Origin: Methanobacteriota archaeon
GTDB lineage: Archaea > Methanobacteriota > Methanobacteria > Methanobacteriales > Methanobacteriaceae
Assembly: GCA_029556335.1 (NCBI GenBank)
Contig: JAKQFA010000026.1
Location: 1 to 43,667, forward strand
DNA: 43,667 nucleotides
Reading direction: 5' to 3'
Both the position numbers and the translations under genes were made by a program. Of the stretch, positions 37,297 through 43,667 are shown piece by piece (the first letter of the stretch is position 1; each line of letters starts with the position of its first letter). Under the pieces are notes generated by a model. The model did no database searches, was not told the origin of the DNA, and saw only the letters and a program-made list of their open reading frames with translations.

Positions 37297-38982
37297 TTGA
37301 CGGATAAAATGCTTTATACGAAGTTGGTGGATATCTACGAGGCCCTTAACTCCACCACCAAGCGTCTGGAAAAGACGGAAATACTAGCTGATTTTCTAAA
37401 ATTGATAGGAGAAAACGAACCACAAATCCTACCAGCGGTGACTTTGATGTCCATGGGCCGGATATTTCCTACCTGGAGTCAGAAAGAACTGGGAATAGGA
37501 TCTAAACTCCTAATGAAAGCCATTGCCTTAGCAGTAGGGGTGACTGCCGGTGAGGTAGAAGACCAAGTTCGTGAAACCGGGGATATAGGTATGGCTTCAG
37601 AAAAGCTTTTTTATAGAAAAAGTCAGGTCACCCTGTTCACCCGTTCCCTGACCATTTCAAAGGTGTACAATGATTTGGTGAAAATAGCAGATATCTCCGG
37701 TGGAAGATCTCAGTATAAAAAGATTGATATCCTACTAGGATTGCTATCATCGGCATCCCCTTTGGAAGCCAAATACATAACTAGGACTGTGATTGAGGAA
37801 TTACGAGTAGGGGTGGGGGAGGGAACTATTAAAGATGCTATATCACAAGCTTTCGGTATTCCTAAAGAAGTCATTGAAAGATCGCACATGTTAACCAATG
37901 ACCTGGGTCTGGTGGCCGCAGTTTCCCGGGTAGAAGGAGAAGAAGGTCTGAAAAAACTTTCATTAGAACCAGGTAAACCAGTTAAACCCATGTTAGCCCA
38001 ATTATCTCCTGGAATTGAGGAAACTGTGAAAGAAATGGGATGGGCCATCTGCGAAACTAAATACGATGGTATCCGGGTGCAGATACATCGTAAAGGTGAA
38101 GAAATTGAGATCTATACCCGTAGATTAGAAAACATCTCCAAAGCATTACCAGAAATTGTTTCTTACATCCGTGAATCACTTCCCCCAAGGGACTTCATTG
38201 TGGAAGGTGAGATAATTGTCACCCGCGATGGGAAACCCATTTCCTTCCAGTACATATTACAGAGGGTGCGTCGAAAGTACGATATCGAACGCATGGTAGA
38301 TCAGATTCCACTCACCCTTTACCTGTTCGATACACTTTACTATGGGAACAACCTTATTGATACTCCGTTCCGTAATAGGAGAGAAATGTTGGAGTCTATT
38401 GTCCAAGTAAATCCTGGAAAGGTTGAAATTTCTAGACAAGTCAACGTCACACCTTCGGATATAGAAAAAGCCCAGGAACTCTTTGAATACTCCATTAATG
38501 AGGGGCATGAGGGGATCATGATTAAGGATCCCGAAGCACCCTATATGCCAGGTATTCGGGGTAAGAAAATGCTCAAGTTCAAGGCCGAACCAGAAACTCT
38601 GGACCTGGCGGTAGTGGGAGGGACTTATGGGAAGGGTAAAAGGGCCCACTTTATTGGTTCCTACCTATTAGCCCTCCAGGACGAGGACAACCAACTCAGA
38701 ACTATAGCCCATGTGGCCACGGGCCTTGATGACAAGACATTGGCAGAACTCTCACAATTGGTGGAACCACTCATTACTCGTCAAAAAGGTCGAAAAGTTA
38801 GAATTGAGCCTAAAATTGTATTGGAAGTAGCTTTCAGCGAAATCGTGAAAAGTCCAGAATACGAAAGTGGATATTCCCTCCGTTTCCCGGTGGTTAAGGG
38901 CATACGTTATGATTTAAGTCCCGTGGATGTTGATACTCTGGATAGAATTGACGCCATGTTTAAGGGCTCCCAGAAATCCTGA
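37297..38982 (+). CDS. lig: ATP-dependent DNA ligase
   Basis: It seals nicks in replication and repair. The N-terminal DNA-binding domain (1-220) ends before the adenylation site ETKYDGIRVQIH (about residue 253), where Lys carries AMP. Further nucleotidyltransferase motifs: IYTRRLENISKALP, FIVEGEIIV, TLYLFDTLYYGNN, EGIMIKDPEAPY and KMLKFKAEPETLDLAVVGG. The OB-fold domain ends SLRFPVVKGIRYDLSPVD. GGAGGGG seven bases before TTG at 37297 gives the start (561 residues); ATG 37309 is the other choice. Confidence 0.95.
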   Translation: MTDKMLYTKLVDIYEALNSTTKRLEKTEILADFLKLIGENEPQILPAVTLMSMGRIFPTWSQKELGIGSKLLMKAIALAVGVTAGEVEDQVRETGDIGMASEKLFYRKSQVTLFTRSLTISKVYNDLVKIADISGGRSQYKKIDILLGLLSSASPLEAKYITRTVIEELRVGVGEGTIKDAISQAFGIPKEVIERSHMLTNDLGLVAAVSRVEGEEGLKKLSLEPGKPVKPMLAQLSPGIEETVKEMGWAICETKYDGIRVQIHRKGEEIEIYTRRLENISKALPEIVSYIRESLPPRDFIVEGEIIVTRDGKPISFQYILQRVRRKYDIERMVDQIPLTLYLFDTLYYGNNLIDTPFRNRREMLESIVQVNPGKVEISRQVNVTPSDIEKAQELFEYSINEGHEGIMIKDPEAPYMPGIRGKKMLKFKAEPETLDLAVVGGTYGKGKRAHFIGSYLLALQDEDNQLRTIAHVATGLDDKTLAELSQLVEPLITRQKGRKVRIEPKIVLEVAFSEIVKSPEYESGYSLRFPVVKGIRYDLSPVDVDTLDRIDAMFKGSQKS

Positions 38983-39043
38983 CAATTTTTTACCAACCCA
39001 AAATATTAATACTACTGATTCAGAAATTATTACTGGTGTTGGT

Positions 39044-39436
39044 GTGGACGATGAAAAGATATTTAAAATTGCCCTTTTAACCTCCCTAGTGGGATTGGTG
39101 GGAATGATATTCACAGCAGGATATATAGCCCCCCAGAAGGTTCGGATAGAGGACATTAATCTGGGAATGATTGACAAAGAAGTATCGGTGGAGGGTTTTG
39201 TGCAGAGTGTGAAAAAATCCAGAAACGGAGATACATATTTCTTGGATGTGGTAGATGCTAGTGGCAGGCTAACCATAGTAATTTTCCAGTCCACAGCACA
39301 TGATCTGGAAAAAAATGATATCAACATTACAGGGCTTAATCAAAGGAGGGTAAACGTTGTTGGAAACGTTGCGGAATACCATGGCACCTTGGAACTTATA
39401 ATGAAGGACTCTCAATCCCTGAAAATCCTGGCTTGA
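39044..39436 (+). CDS. Membrane-anchored OB-fold protein
   Basis: A 130-residue protein, if started at GTG 39044: one N-terminal membrane helix (FKIALLTSLVGLVGMIFTAGYI), then an OB-fold (KEVSVEGFVQSVKKSRNGDTYFL, DVVDASGRLTIVIF, RVNVVGNVAEYHGTLELIM) of the nucleic-acid-binding (tRNA_anti/ExoVII N-terminal) kind. It follows lig by 61 bp in the same direction. No catalytic residues are evident. The open frame extends back into lig, but that part is a shadow. Confidence 0.7.
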   Translation: MDDEKIFKIALLTSLVGLVGMIFTAGYIAPQKVRIEDINLGMIDKEVSVEGFVQSVKKSRNGDTYFLDVVDASGRLTIVIFQSTAHDLEKNDINITGLNQRRVNVVGNVAEYHGTLELIMKDSQSLKILA

Positions 39437-39578
39437 ACTATCAGTGTAGTTCTAGTTCCACTTTAACGATGCGATGTTGGGAATACATAGGCAAATTATA
39501 TCCAAATAGACTATATAATTAGTATAGATATTGTTAAGGATTTTCTTAAAAAAGATGCACAAAAACCGGGGTATTTTT

Positions 39579-40928
39579 ATGAAAACTAAAAGATTATTCG
39601 GCACATTTGGGGTTAGAAGGATAGCTAATGAGGTATTAACTCCTGAATTTGCTTCTAAATTGGCTTCTGCCTATGGTTCTGTAGTTAAAGGTAAAGTTGC
39701 CGTGGGGGGCGATCCTAGGACCTCCACTCCTATGATCAAGCATGCGGTGATTGCTGGGCTTTTATCTTCCGGATGTCAAGTTGTTGATCTAGGAATTCTG
39801 CCAACTCCTACTGTTCAGTATGCTGTACGGAACTACTATGATGGTGGAGTCATAATTACAGCCTCACACAATCCTTCACAGTATAACGGAATCAAATTTG
39901 TGGATGAAAATGGTATAGGAATTAAAGAAGAAATGGAAATTCAAATTGAGGACATATTTTTTGATGAAACACCTGATAGGGTCTCATGGGATGAACTTGG
40001 CGATGTATCCTCTCTCCCGGGTATTGTAGAGGAATATATAGAACAGGTAATTCATCGGGTGGATGAAAAAGCCATTGATCAGGCTAAGCTTAAAGTTATT
40101 GTGGATTGTGGTAGTGGAGCGGCGTGTGGAACCACTCCTTATCTTTTAAGAAGGTTGGGATGTCGGGTGACGGCCATGAACTGTCAGCCAGATGGTTTTT
40201 TCCCAGGTAGAAATCCAGAACCTACCGAGGACAATCTTCAGGCACTTATTGAAACGGTGAAAGCTACTGGGGCTGATCTTGGAATAGCCCATGATGGTGA
40301 TGCTGATCGTACCATCTGTATTGATGAAAATGGAGAATTTGTCATGGGTGATAAAACTTTTGCCCTGGTGGAGAAATACATGTTAAAGGAGAATCCGGGG
40401 GGAATAATCGTCACTACAGTGGCTACTTCCACTGCCATCTACGATATCGCTGAAGAATATCATGGTGAGGTTATAGCCACCGCAGTGGGTGATCTTTTAG
40501 TGGCCCGGGAGCTTAAAAATAGAGATGGATTGTTTGGTGGAGAGGAAAATGGTGGGCTTATATTTCCCGACTTTGTATACGGACGGGATGCAGCATTATC
40601 CACCGCCAAAATTTTGGAAATAATGGCCCGGGAAAACAAACCATTGTCAAAACTTATAACCGAATTGCCTAACTATGAATCGGTTAAACTGAAGGTAGAA
40701 TGTCCAGATGAACTTAAAACTGAGATCATGGAGAAAATTACCCAGGACACCCGTCAGTATCAGGTGGATACCACCGATGGGGTTAAAATATTCCGGGACG
40801 AAGGATGGCTTATTATACGCCCTTCCGGGACAGAACCCATATTCAGATGTTTTTCAGAGGCTAAACACAAAGAAGATGCACAAATGATGGCTGAATGGGG
40901 GATATCTCTGGTTAAAAAATATTTATAA
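39579..40928 (+). CDS. Phosphoglucosamine mutase/phosphomannomutase family (GlmM-like)
   Basis: An alpha-D-phosphohexomutase, in methanogens likely making glucosamine-1-phosphate for UDP-sugars. All four loops are present: the phosphoserine loop ITASHNPSQYNG (Ser96), the metal loop AHDGDADR, the sugar loop FGGEENGG, and the phosphate loop RPSGTEPIFR. The start FGTFGVRRIANE is typical. GGGG before the ATG at 39579 gives 449 residues, the family length; the open frame from 39531 is longer but has no site. TATA-like ACTATATAATT lies near 39509. Substrate specificity (GlcN versus Man or Glc) is not visible. Confidence 0.92.
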   Translation: MKTKRLFGTFGVRRIANEVLTPEFASKLASAYGSVVKGKVAVGGDPRTSTPMIKHAVIAGLLSSGCQVVDLGILPTPTVQYAVRNYYDGGVIITASHNPSQYNGIKFVDENGIGIKEEMEIQIEDIFFDETPDRVSWDELGDVSSLPGIVEEYIEQVIHRVDEKAIDQAKLKVIVDCGSGAACGTTPYLLRRLGCRVTAMNCQPDGFFPGRNPEPTEDNLQALIETVKATGADLGIAHDGDADRTICIDENGEFVMGDKTFALVEKYMLKENPGGIIVTTVATSTAIYDIAEEYHGEVIATAVGDLLVARELKNRDGLFGGEENGGLIFPDFVYGRDAALSTAKILEIMARENKPLSKLITELPNYESVKLKVECPDELKTEIMEKITQDTRQYQVDTTDGVKIFRDEGWLIIRPSGTEPIFRCFSEAKHKEDAQMMAEWGISLVKKYL

Positions 40929-40932
40929 TCGC

Positions 40933-41169
40933 TTAATCAAATTTTTCCCTTCTTCTTTTATCAGGGTCATCAAAGTAAAAGCCGTAAAACTCGGCACAGT
41001 AATCACACAGGGGGAACTTACCATAACGATAGCGACTGGCATCATCCTGGTTCATGTCAAACTCTTTATGGCATAAATAGCAGATTTCCATCTTCACAGA
41101 CTTCTTCGCTGTTTTTAACTCATCATGGCCTTGTTCATTACTATTATTCTCTTTTATTTTCTTCACCAT
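40933..41169 (-). CDS. Small zinc-ribbon-like protein
   Basis: A 78-residue basic protein with a charged, Lys-rich N-terminus and one four-Cys knuckle (CYLCHKEF and CDYC, 22 residues apart), likely binding zinc. The C-terminus has aromatic residues followed by DDPDKRRREKFD. No known family comes to mind. It is convergent with the mutase gene, with only 4 bp between stops. Confidence 0.65.
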   Translation of the reverse strand: MVKKIKENNSNEQGHDELKTAKKSVKMEICYLCHKEFDMNQDDASRYRYGKFPLCDYCAEFYGFYFDDPDKRRREKFD

Positions 41170-41337
41170 CCCAACTTTTCGATCACTACCACTATATCAT
41201 CAATATGATTGCACTACTTCTTTTTAATTCGCCATTCTATATAACATTGGGAGAGTATGAAATGGGTGGAGGAGGGTTTACCTTAGAACTCCTAATTAAG
41301 CAAAAATTAAATTATGAATTAATCATATAATAGATTC

Positions 41338-41904
41338 ATGAACAAAAAAAGAAAGATTGCTTGGGGTATTACAGGGAGTGGGGAGAAAATACTGGAAACA
41401 GTAGACATAATGCAGCAAATGAGGGATAAATACCGGAAAGAATTCGATATCAGAGTTTTTATTTCTAAGGCAGGAGATCAGGTTCTTAAATATTACAATC
41501 TTTCTCAAACACTGGAATCCCAGTTTGACAAGACTTGGACGGAAATTAACGCCAACGCCCCTTTTTTAGCCGGTCAAATACAAATGGGACGCTATGAATT
41601 CCTTTTACTTGCACCAGCCACATCCAATACTGTGGCCAAGATCTCTCTACGCATAGCTGACACTTTACTAACTAATGCGGCTATAATGGGACAAAAAACA
41701 ATCACACCCCTATATATAATGCCCACTGATTACAGAGAAGGCACGATAATTACTAAACTGCCTAATGGAAAAGATTTAGAAATAAAAATAACAAAAGAGG
41801 ATGCACAACACGTTGAAAATCTTTCCAGTATGGAAAACACCGTGGTCTTTGAGCATCCAGAAGAGATCCCCAAGATATTTGCTAAGCACGCCGGTGACTT
41901 ATAG
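41338..41904 (+). CDS. AfpA/DmrB-like archaeal flavoprotein
   Basis: A 188-residue FMN-binding protein of the HFCD flavoprotein fold: KIAWGITGSGEKILETVDIM at the N-terminus, FISKAGDQVLKYY, and FLLLAPATSNTVAKISLRIADTLLTNA, the FMN-binding stretch. It resembles archaeoflavoprotein AfpA of Archaeoglobus and dihydromethanopterin reductase DmrB; which role it has is not clear, and Methanobacteriales use methanopterin without needing a dihydro reductase for methanogenesis. No ribosome binding site precedes the ATG, so it may be leaderless. Confidence 0.82.
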   Translation: MNKKRKIAWGITGSGEKILETVDIMQQMRDKYRKEFDIRVFISKAGDQVLKYYNLSQTLESQFDKTWTEINANAPFLAGQIQMGRYEFLLLAPATSNTVAKISLRIADTLLTNAAIMGQKTITPLYIMPTDYREGTIITKLPNGKDLEIKITKEDAQHVENLSSMENTVVFEHPEEIPKIFAKHAGDL

Positions 41905-42219
41905 ATTACCTCTGCGGAGTTGAAGGGTCACACTGTACTTGTAGATGTCCCCTTCCTCTTGGGGAGTGGTAGTGCCTCTAAAGTAGTACTCCACTTCACC
42001 AGTGTCGTCTAGGTCCATGTAGATTGGCTCTAGATCAGTGGGGCCACTGAAAAATTGACTTATTTTCATTATTTCTTCTTCAGGAGCTTTGAAGTTAATT
42101 ACCAGGGCGGATTCCTGCCGGTCTTGTAAGGAAACATAGTTTCCCTTTACTTCCAATTTGTCTTCTCCTTTTTTCACGTTTCCACTGCTTTTTCTAAACT
42201 TCACGATCAGTTTTTCCAT
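41899..42219 (-). CDS. Hypothetical protein, 106 residues
   Basis: I do not recognise this protein. It is beta-rich and charged, without Cys or membrane segments: EKLIVKFRKSSGNVKKGEDK opens it, a middle helix is PEEEIMKISQFFSG, and the end is IYKYSVTLQLRRG. GGGGG before the ATG and good codon structure make it a real gene. Its 3' end overlaps the flavoprotein gene by 6 bp on the opposite strand. Confidence 0.75.
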   Translation of the reverse strand: MEKLIVKFRKSSGNVKKGEDKLEVKGNYVSLQDRQESALVINFKAPEEEIMKISQFFSGPTDLEPIYMDLDDTGEVEYYFRGTTTPQEEGDIYKYSVTLQLRRGNL

Positions 42220-42310
42220 GCAATACCCCCTTGTTTATTTCTTAGGCTTTTTTTTGAAATATAATTTGGGTATTTAGAAAAATATTTGCATTGCTATATC
42301 ATGATTAATT

Positions 42311-42799
42311 CTATAATTTGTAACCAATATCTCGTATAAATTTCTTTCTCCAAGCTATATCTTCTTTATTTTCTATCTTTTCAGGTTTAAAACCATCTAT
42401 AACTCCTATTACTCCTCTACCCTGGTCTGTTTCAACAATTAACACTTGTACTGGATTGGCAGTTGCGCAAAAAAGATTCACTACTTCTGGAACACTTTTT
42501 AAACGCTGGGTTAGGTTTATTGGGAATGCATTCTTTAGAAATATCAGAAAAGAATGTCCGCAAGCCAGTTCTAACATCTTTTTCCCGGCTAATTTTTCTA
42601 ATTCATCGTCATTTCCAGCAGTTCTAATTAAACAATCACCTGAAGCTTCACCGAAGGATAATCCGAACAATGCTTGGGGTACAGTGTTTACTATGGCTTC
42701 ATATAGGTCTTCTACTGTTTTAATAAAATGACTCTGGCCTAGTATGAGATTACATTCTTCAGGCGCCTCTAATTTAACAACTTCCATTTCAAGTTCCAT
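42311..42799 (-). CDS. Adenosine-specific kinase family protein (DUF355)
   Basis: A 162-residue protein of Pfam family PF04008, one crenarchaeal member of which was described as an adenosine-specific kinase. Family motifs in order: NLILGQSHFIKTVEDLYEAI, PQALFGLSFGEASG, CGHSFLIFLKNAFPIN, LFCATANPVQVLIVETDQGR and GVIGVIDGF. GGAGTGA seven bases before the ATG fixes the start. The enzymatic role remains uncertain for most members. Confidence 0.88.
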   Translation of the reverse strand: MELEMEVVKLEAPEECNLILGQSHFIKTVEDLYEAIVNTVPQALFGLSFGEASGDCLIRTAGNDDELEKLAGKKMLELACGHSFLIFLKNAFPINLTQRLKSVPEVVNLFCATANPVQVLIVETDQGRGVIGVIDGFKPEKIENKEDIAWRKKFIRDIGYKL

Positions 42800-43133
42800 T
42801 CAAATCACTCCTTGAACCATTATATGGTGTTCGGATCACATCTATTTAACTTAAAAGGGGGGGGGCTTGCATGTATCTTGAATAGCTACATTACACGGTG
42901 TAAATGGGTCCTGGGAATTATTTTTCCCGGATCTAGTCAGCATTCCTAAGTGGTCTGGAGGATCCAACTAGCGATTCCTATATATATCTGTAAAACTAAT
43001 TTGTCATTAACAATCATTATAATATAATTTATAAAAATAATCAATCAATAATATATAAATGGGTCTTCTGATTTTCGCATTAAATGCCAGTTGAATGTTT
43101 AAATAATCTATAAAATCACTATGGGGGTTGAAA
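42800..43133. other. 334-bp divergent intergenic region with G9 tract and palindromes
   Basis: No gene is visible. It holds a G9 run (42857-42865), a perfect palindrome TTACAC-G-GTGTAA (42891-42903), a possible RNA hairpin CTGGGAA-N6-TTCCCGG (42911-42930, with one G-T pair), and AT-rich promoter sequence towards the regulator at 43134. The segment 42857-42990 is richer in G and C than its flanks, as for a structured RNA or remnant, but no known RNA is recognised. Confidence 0.4.
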
Positions 43134-43667
43134 ATGAAAGAAAAAATGAAAGAAATTGCCCTGCGCATAAGAGAACTAAGAAAACTTTCCGATATCAGCA
43201 CCAAAGAGATATCCCATTATCTAGGTATTCCAGAGAATGAGTATCAGAAATATGAAGAAGGAGAAATGGATATTTCAGCCAGCATCCTCTTTGAAATAGC
43301 TCAAAAGCTGGGAGTGGATATGGGATTGCTATTAACCGGCGAAGAAACTCGTATGCACATATTCACAGTCACCCGCAAAGATAAGGGTGTGGAAGTGGAG
43401 CGAAGGAAACAGTATAAATACCAGAACTTGGCGGAAAAGTTCATCCACAAAAAGGCAGAACCCTTCATAGTCACTGTAGAACCACGAACAGATTCTAATA
43501 AACCCTCCACCAACTTTCATCCTGGTCAAGAGTTTGACTACGTTTTAGAGGGGGAAATGAAGTTCTACATCCACGACAATGAGATCATACTGAAAGAAGG
43601 AGATTCCATATTTTTTGATTCATCCTATGAACACGCCATGGAGGCCCTTAACAATCAACCGGCCAAG
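43134..43667 (+). CDS. XRE-type HTH and cupin regulator, partial
   Basis: The plus strand is open from ATG 43134 to the window end (178 residues). Residues about 6-65 form an XRE helix-turn-helix (RIRELRKLSDISTKEISHYL and LFEIAQKLGVDMGLLL); residues about 110-178 form a cupin barrel (FHPGQEFDYVLEGEMKFYIH, then LKEGDSIFFDSSYEHAMEAL). Such pairs sense small ligands; in methanogens they often precede an acyl-CoA synthetase gene, which cannot be seen here. GGGGG precedes the ATG. Only the last few residues are missing. Confidence 0.88.
   Translation, partial: MKEKMKEIALRIRELRKLSDISTKEISHYLGIPENEYQKYEEGEMDISASILFEIAQKLGVDMGLLLTGEETRMHIFTVTRKDKGVEVERRKQYKYQNLAEKFIHKKAEPFIVTVEPRTDSNKPSTNFHPGQEFDYVLEGEMKFYIHDNEIILKEGDSIFFDSSYEHAMEALNNQPAK

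Noticed and set aside
38927..39043. N-terminal extension of the OB-fold protein into lig
   Set aside because: The extra 39 residues overlap the ligase end and look like frame-shifted ligase; the membrane helix follows the GTG at 39044.
42129..42143. GGAA-N7-TTCC near an NrpR operator match
   Set aside because: The spacing is 7 rather than 6 and it lies inside the coding region of the 106-residue protein.

Overview
The window reads as chromosome from a hydrogenotrophic methanogen of the Methanobacteriales, most likely a mesophilic Methanobacterium. The grounds are a complete tungsten-type formylmethanofuran dehydrogenase (fwd) operon, a methanogenesis-marker-8 (DUF2099) gene, a FilR1-type regulator, NrpR with its operator at glnA, a tRNA-Met(CAT) with an archaeal intron at 37/38, AT-rich DNA, and ribosome binding sites of the GGTGA/GGAGG type. 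No names come from database searches; all calls rest on motifs and family knowledge.

Layout. 1-3266: the N-terminal part of a PfkB sugar kinase, a ModE/LysR-like regulator divergent from 6-phospho-3-hexuloisomerase (hxlB), an fdhD-like gene and a small CMD-family gene. 3501-6387 (minus): the pterin cofactor operon moeA-mobB-moaA. 6595-12802 (plus): fwdH-F-G-D-B-A-C, divergent from moeA across 0.2 kb that holds a perfect palindrome between the two TATA boxes. 12892-13538: two tandem paralogous small acidic proteins. 13547-17105 (minus): a ModABC-type transporter followed by a ModE regulator. 17106-18295: a scar zone with a frameshifted formate dehydrogenase alpha remnant and the C-terminal stump of a second ModC. 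18287-23990 (minus): methyltransferase, FepB/FecCD/FecE-type transporter, FmdE, DUF364 and a second methyltransferase. 24240-24661: decayed polyferredoxin remnant. 24835-25044: Mop molbindin. 25147-33983: trmO, TauE-type exporter, nrpR, glnA, ThiF-like, DUF2769, tRNA-Met, marker 8, CBS protein, thiC. 34055-37220: glutaredoxin, FTR-rubredoxin fusion, FilR1-like regulator and a degenerate sensor kinase. 37297-43667: DNA ligase, OB-fold protein, glmM-like mutase, small zinc protein, AfpA-type flavoprotein, an unknown, an adenosine-specific kinase family protein and the start of an XRE-cupin regulator.

Main theme. From about 3.5 to 25 kb nearly everything concerns molybdenum or tungsten: cofactor synthesis, the W/Mo enzyme, uptake, sensing (ModE) and buffering (Mop). 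A 24-bp dyad, CGAWATG-N10-CATWTCG with the TATA box in its centre, occurs at the modABC promoter, at an orphan promoter in the scar zone and at the promoter of the FepB/FecCD-type operon. This suggests that the transporter, although of the iron/cobalamin-type family, belongs to the Mo/W regulon, together with FmdE, DUF364 and two methyltransferases. That operon is the best candidate here for an undescribed system.
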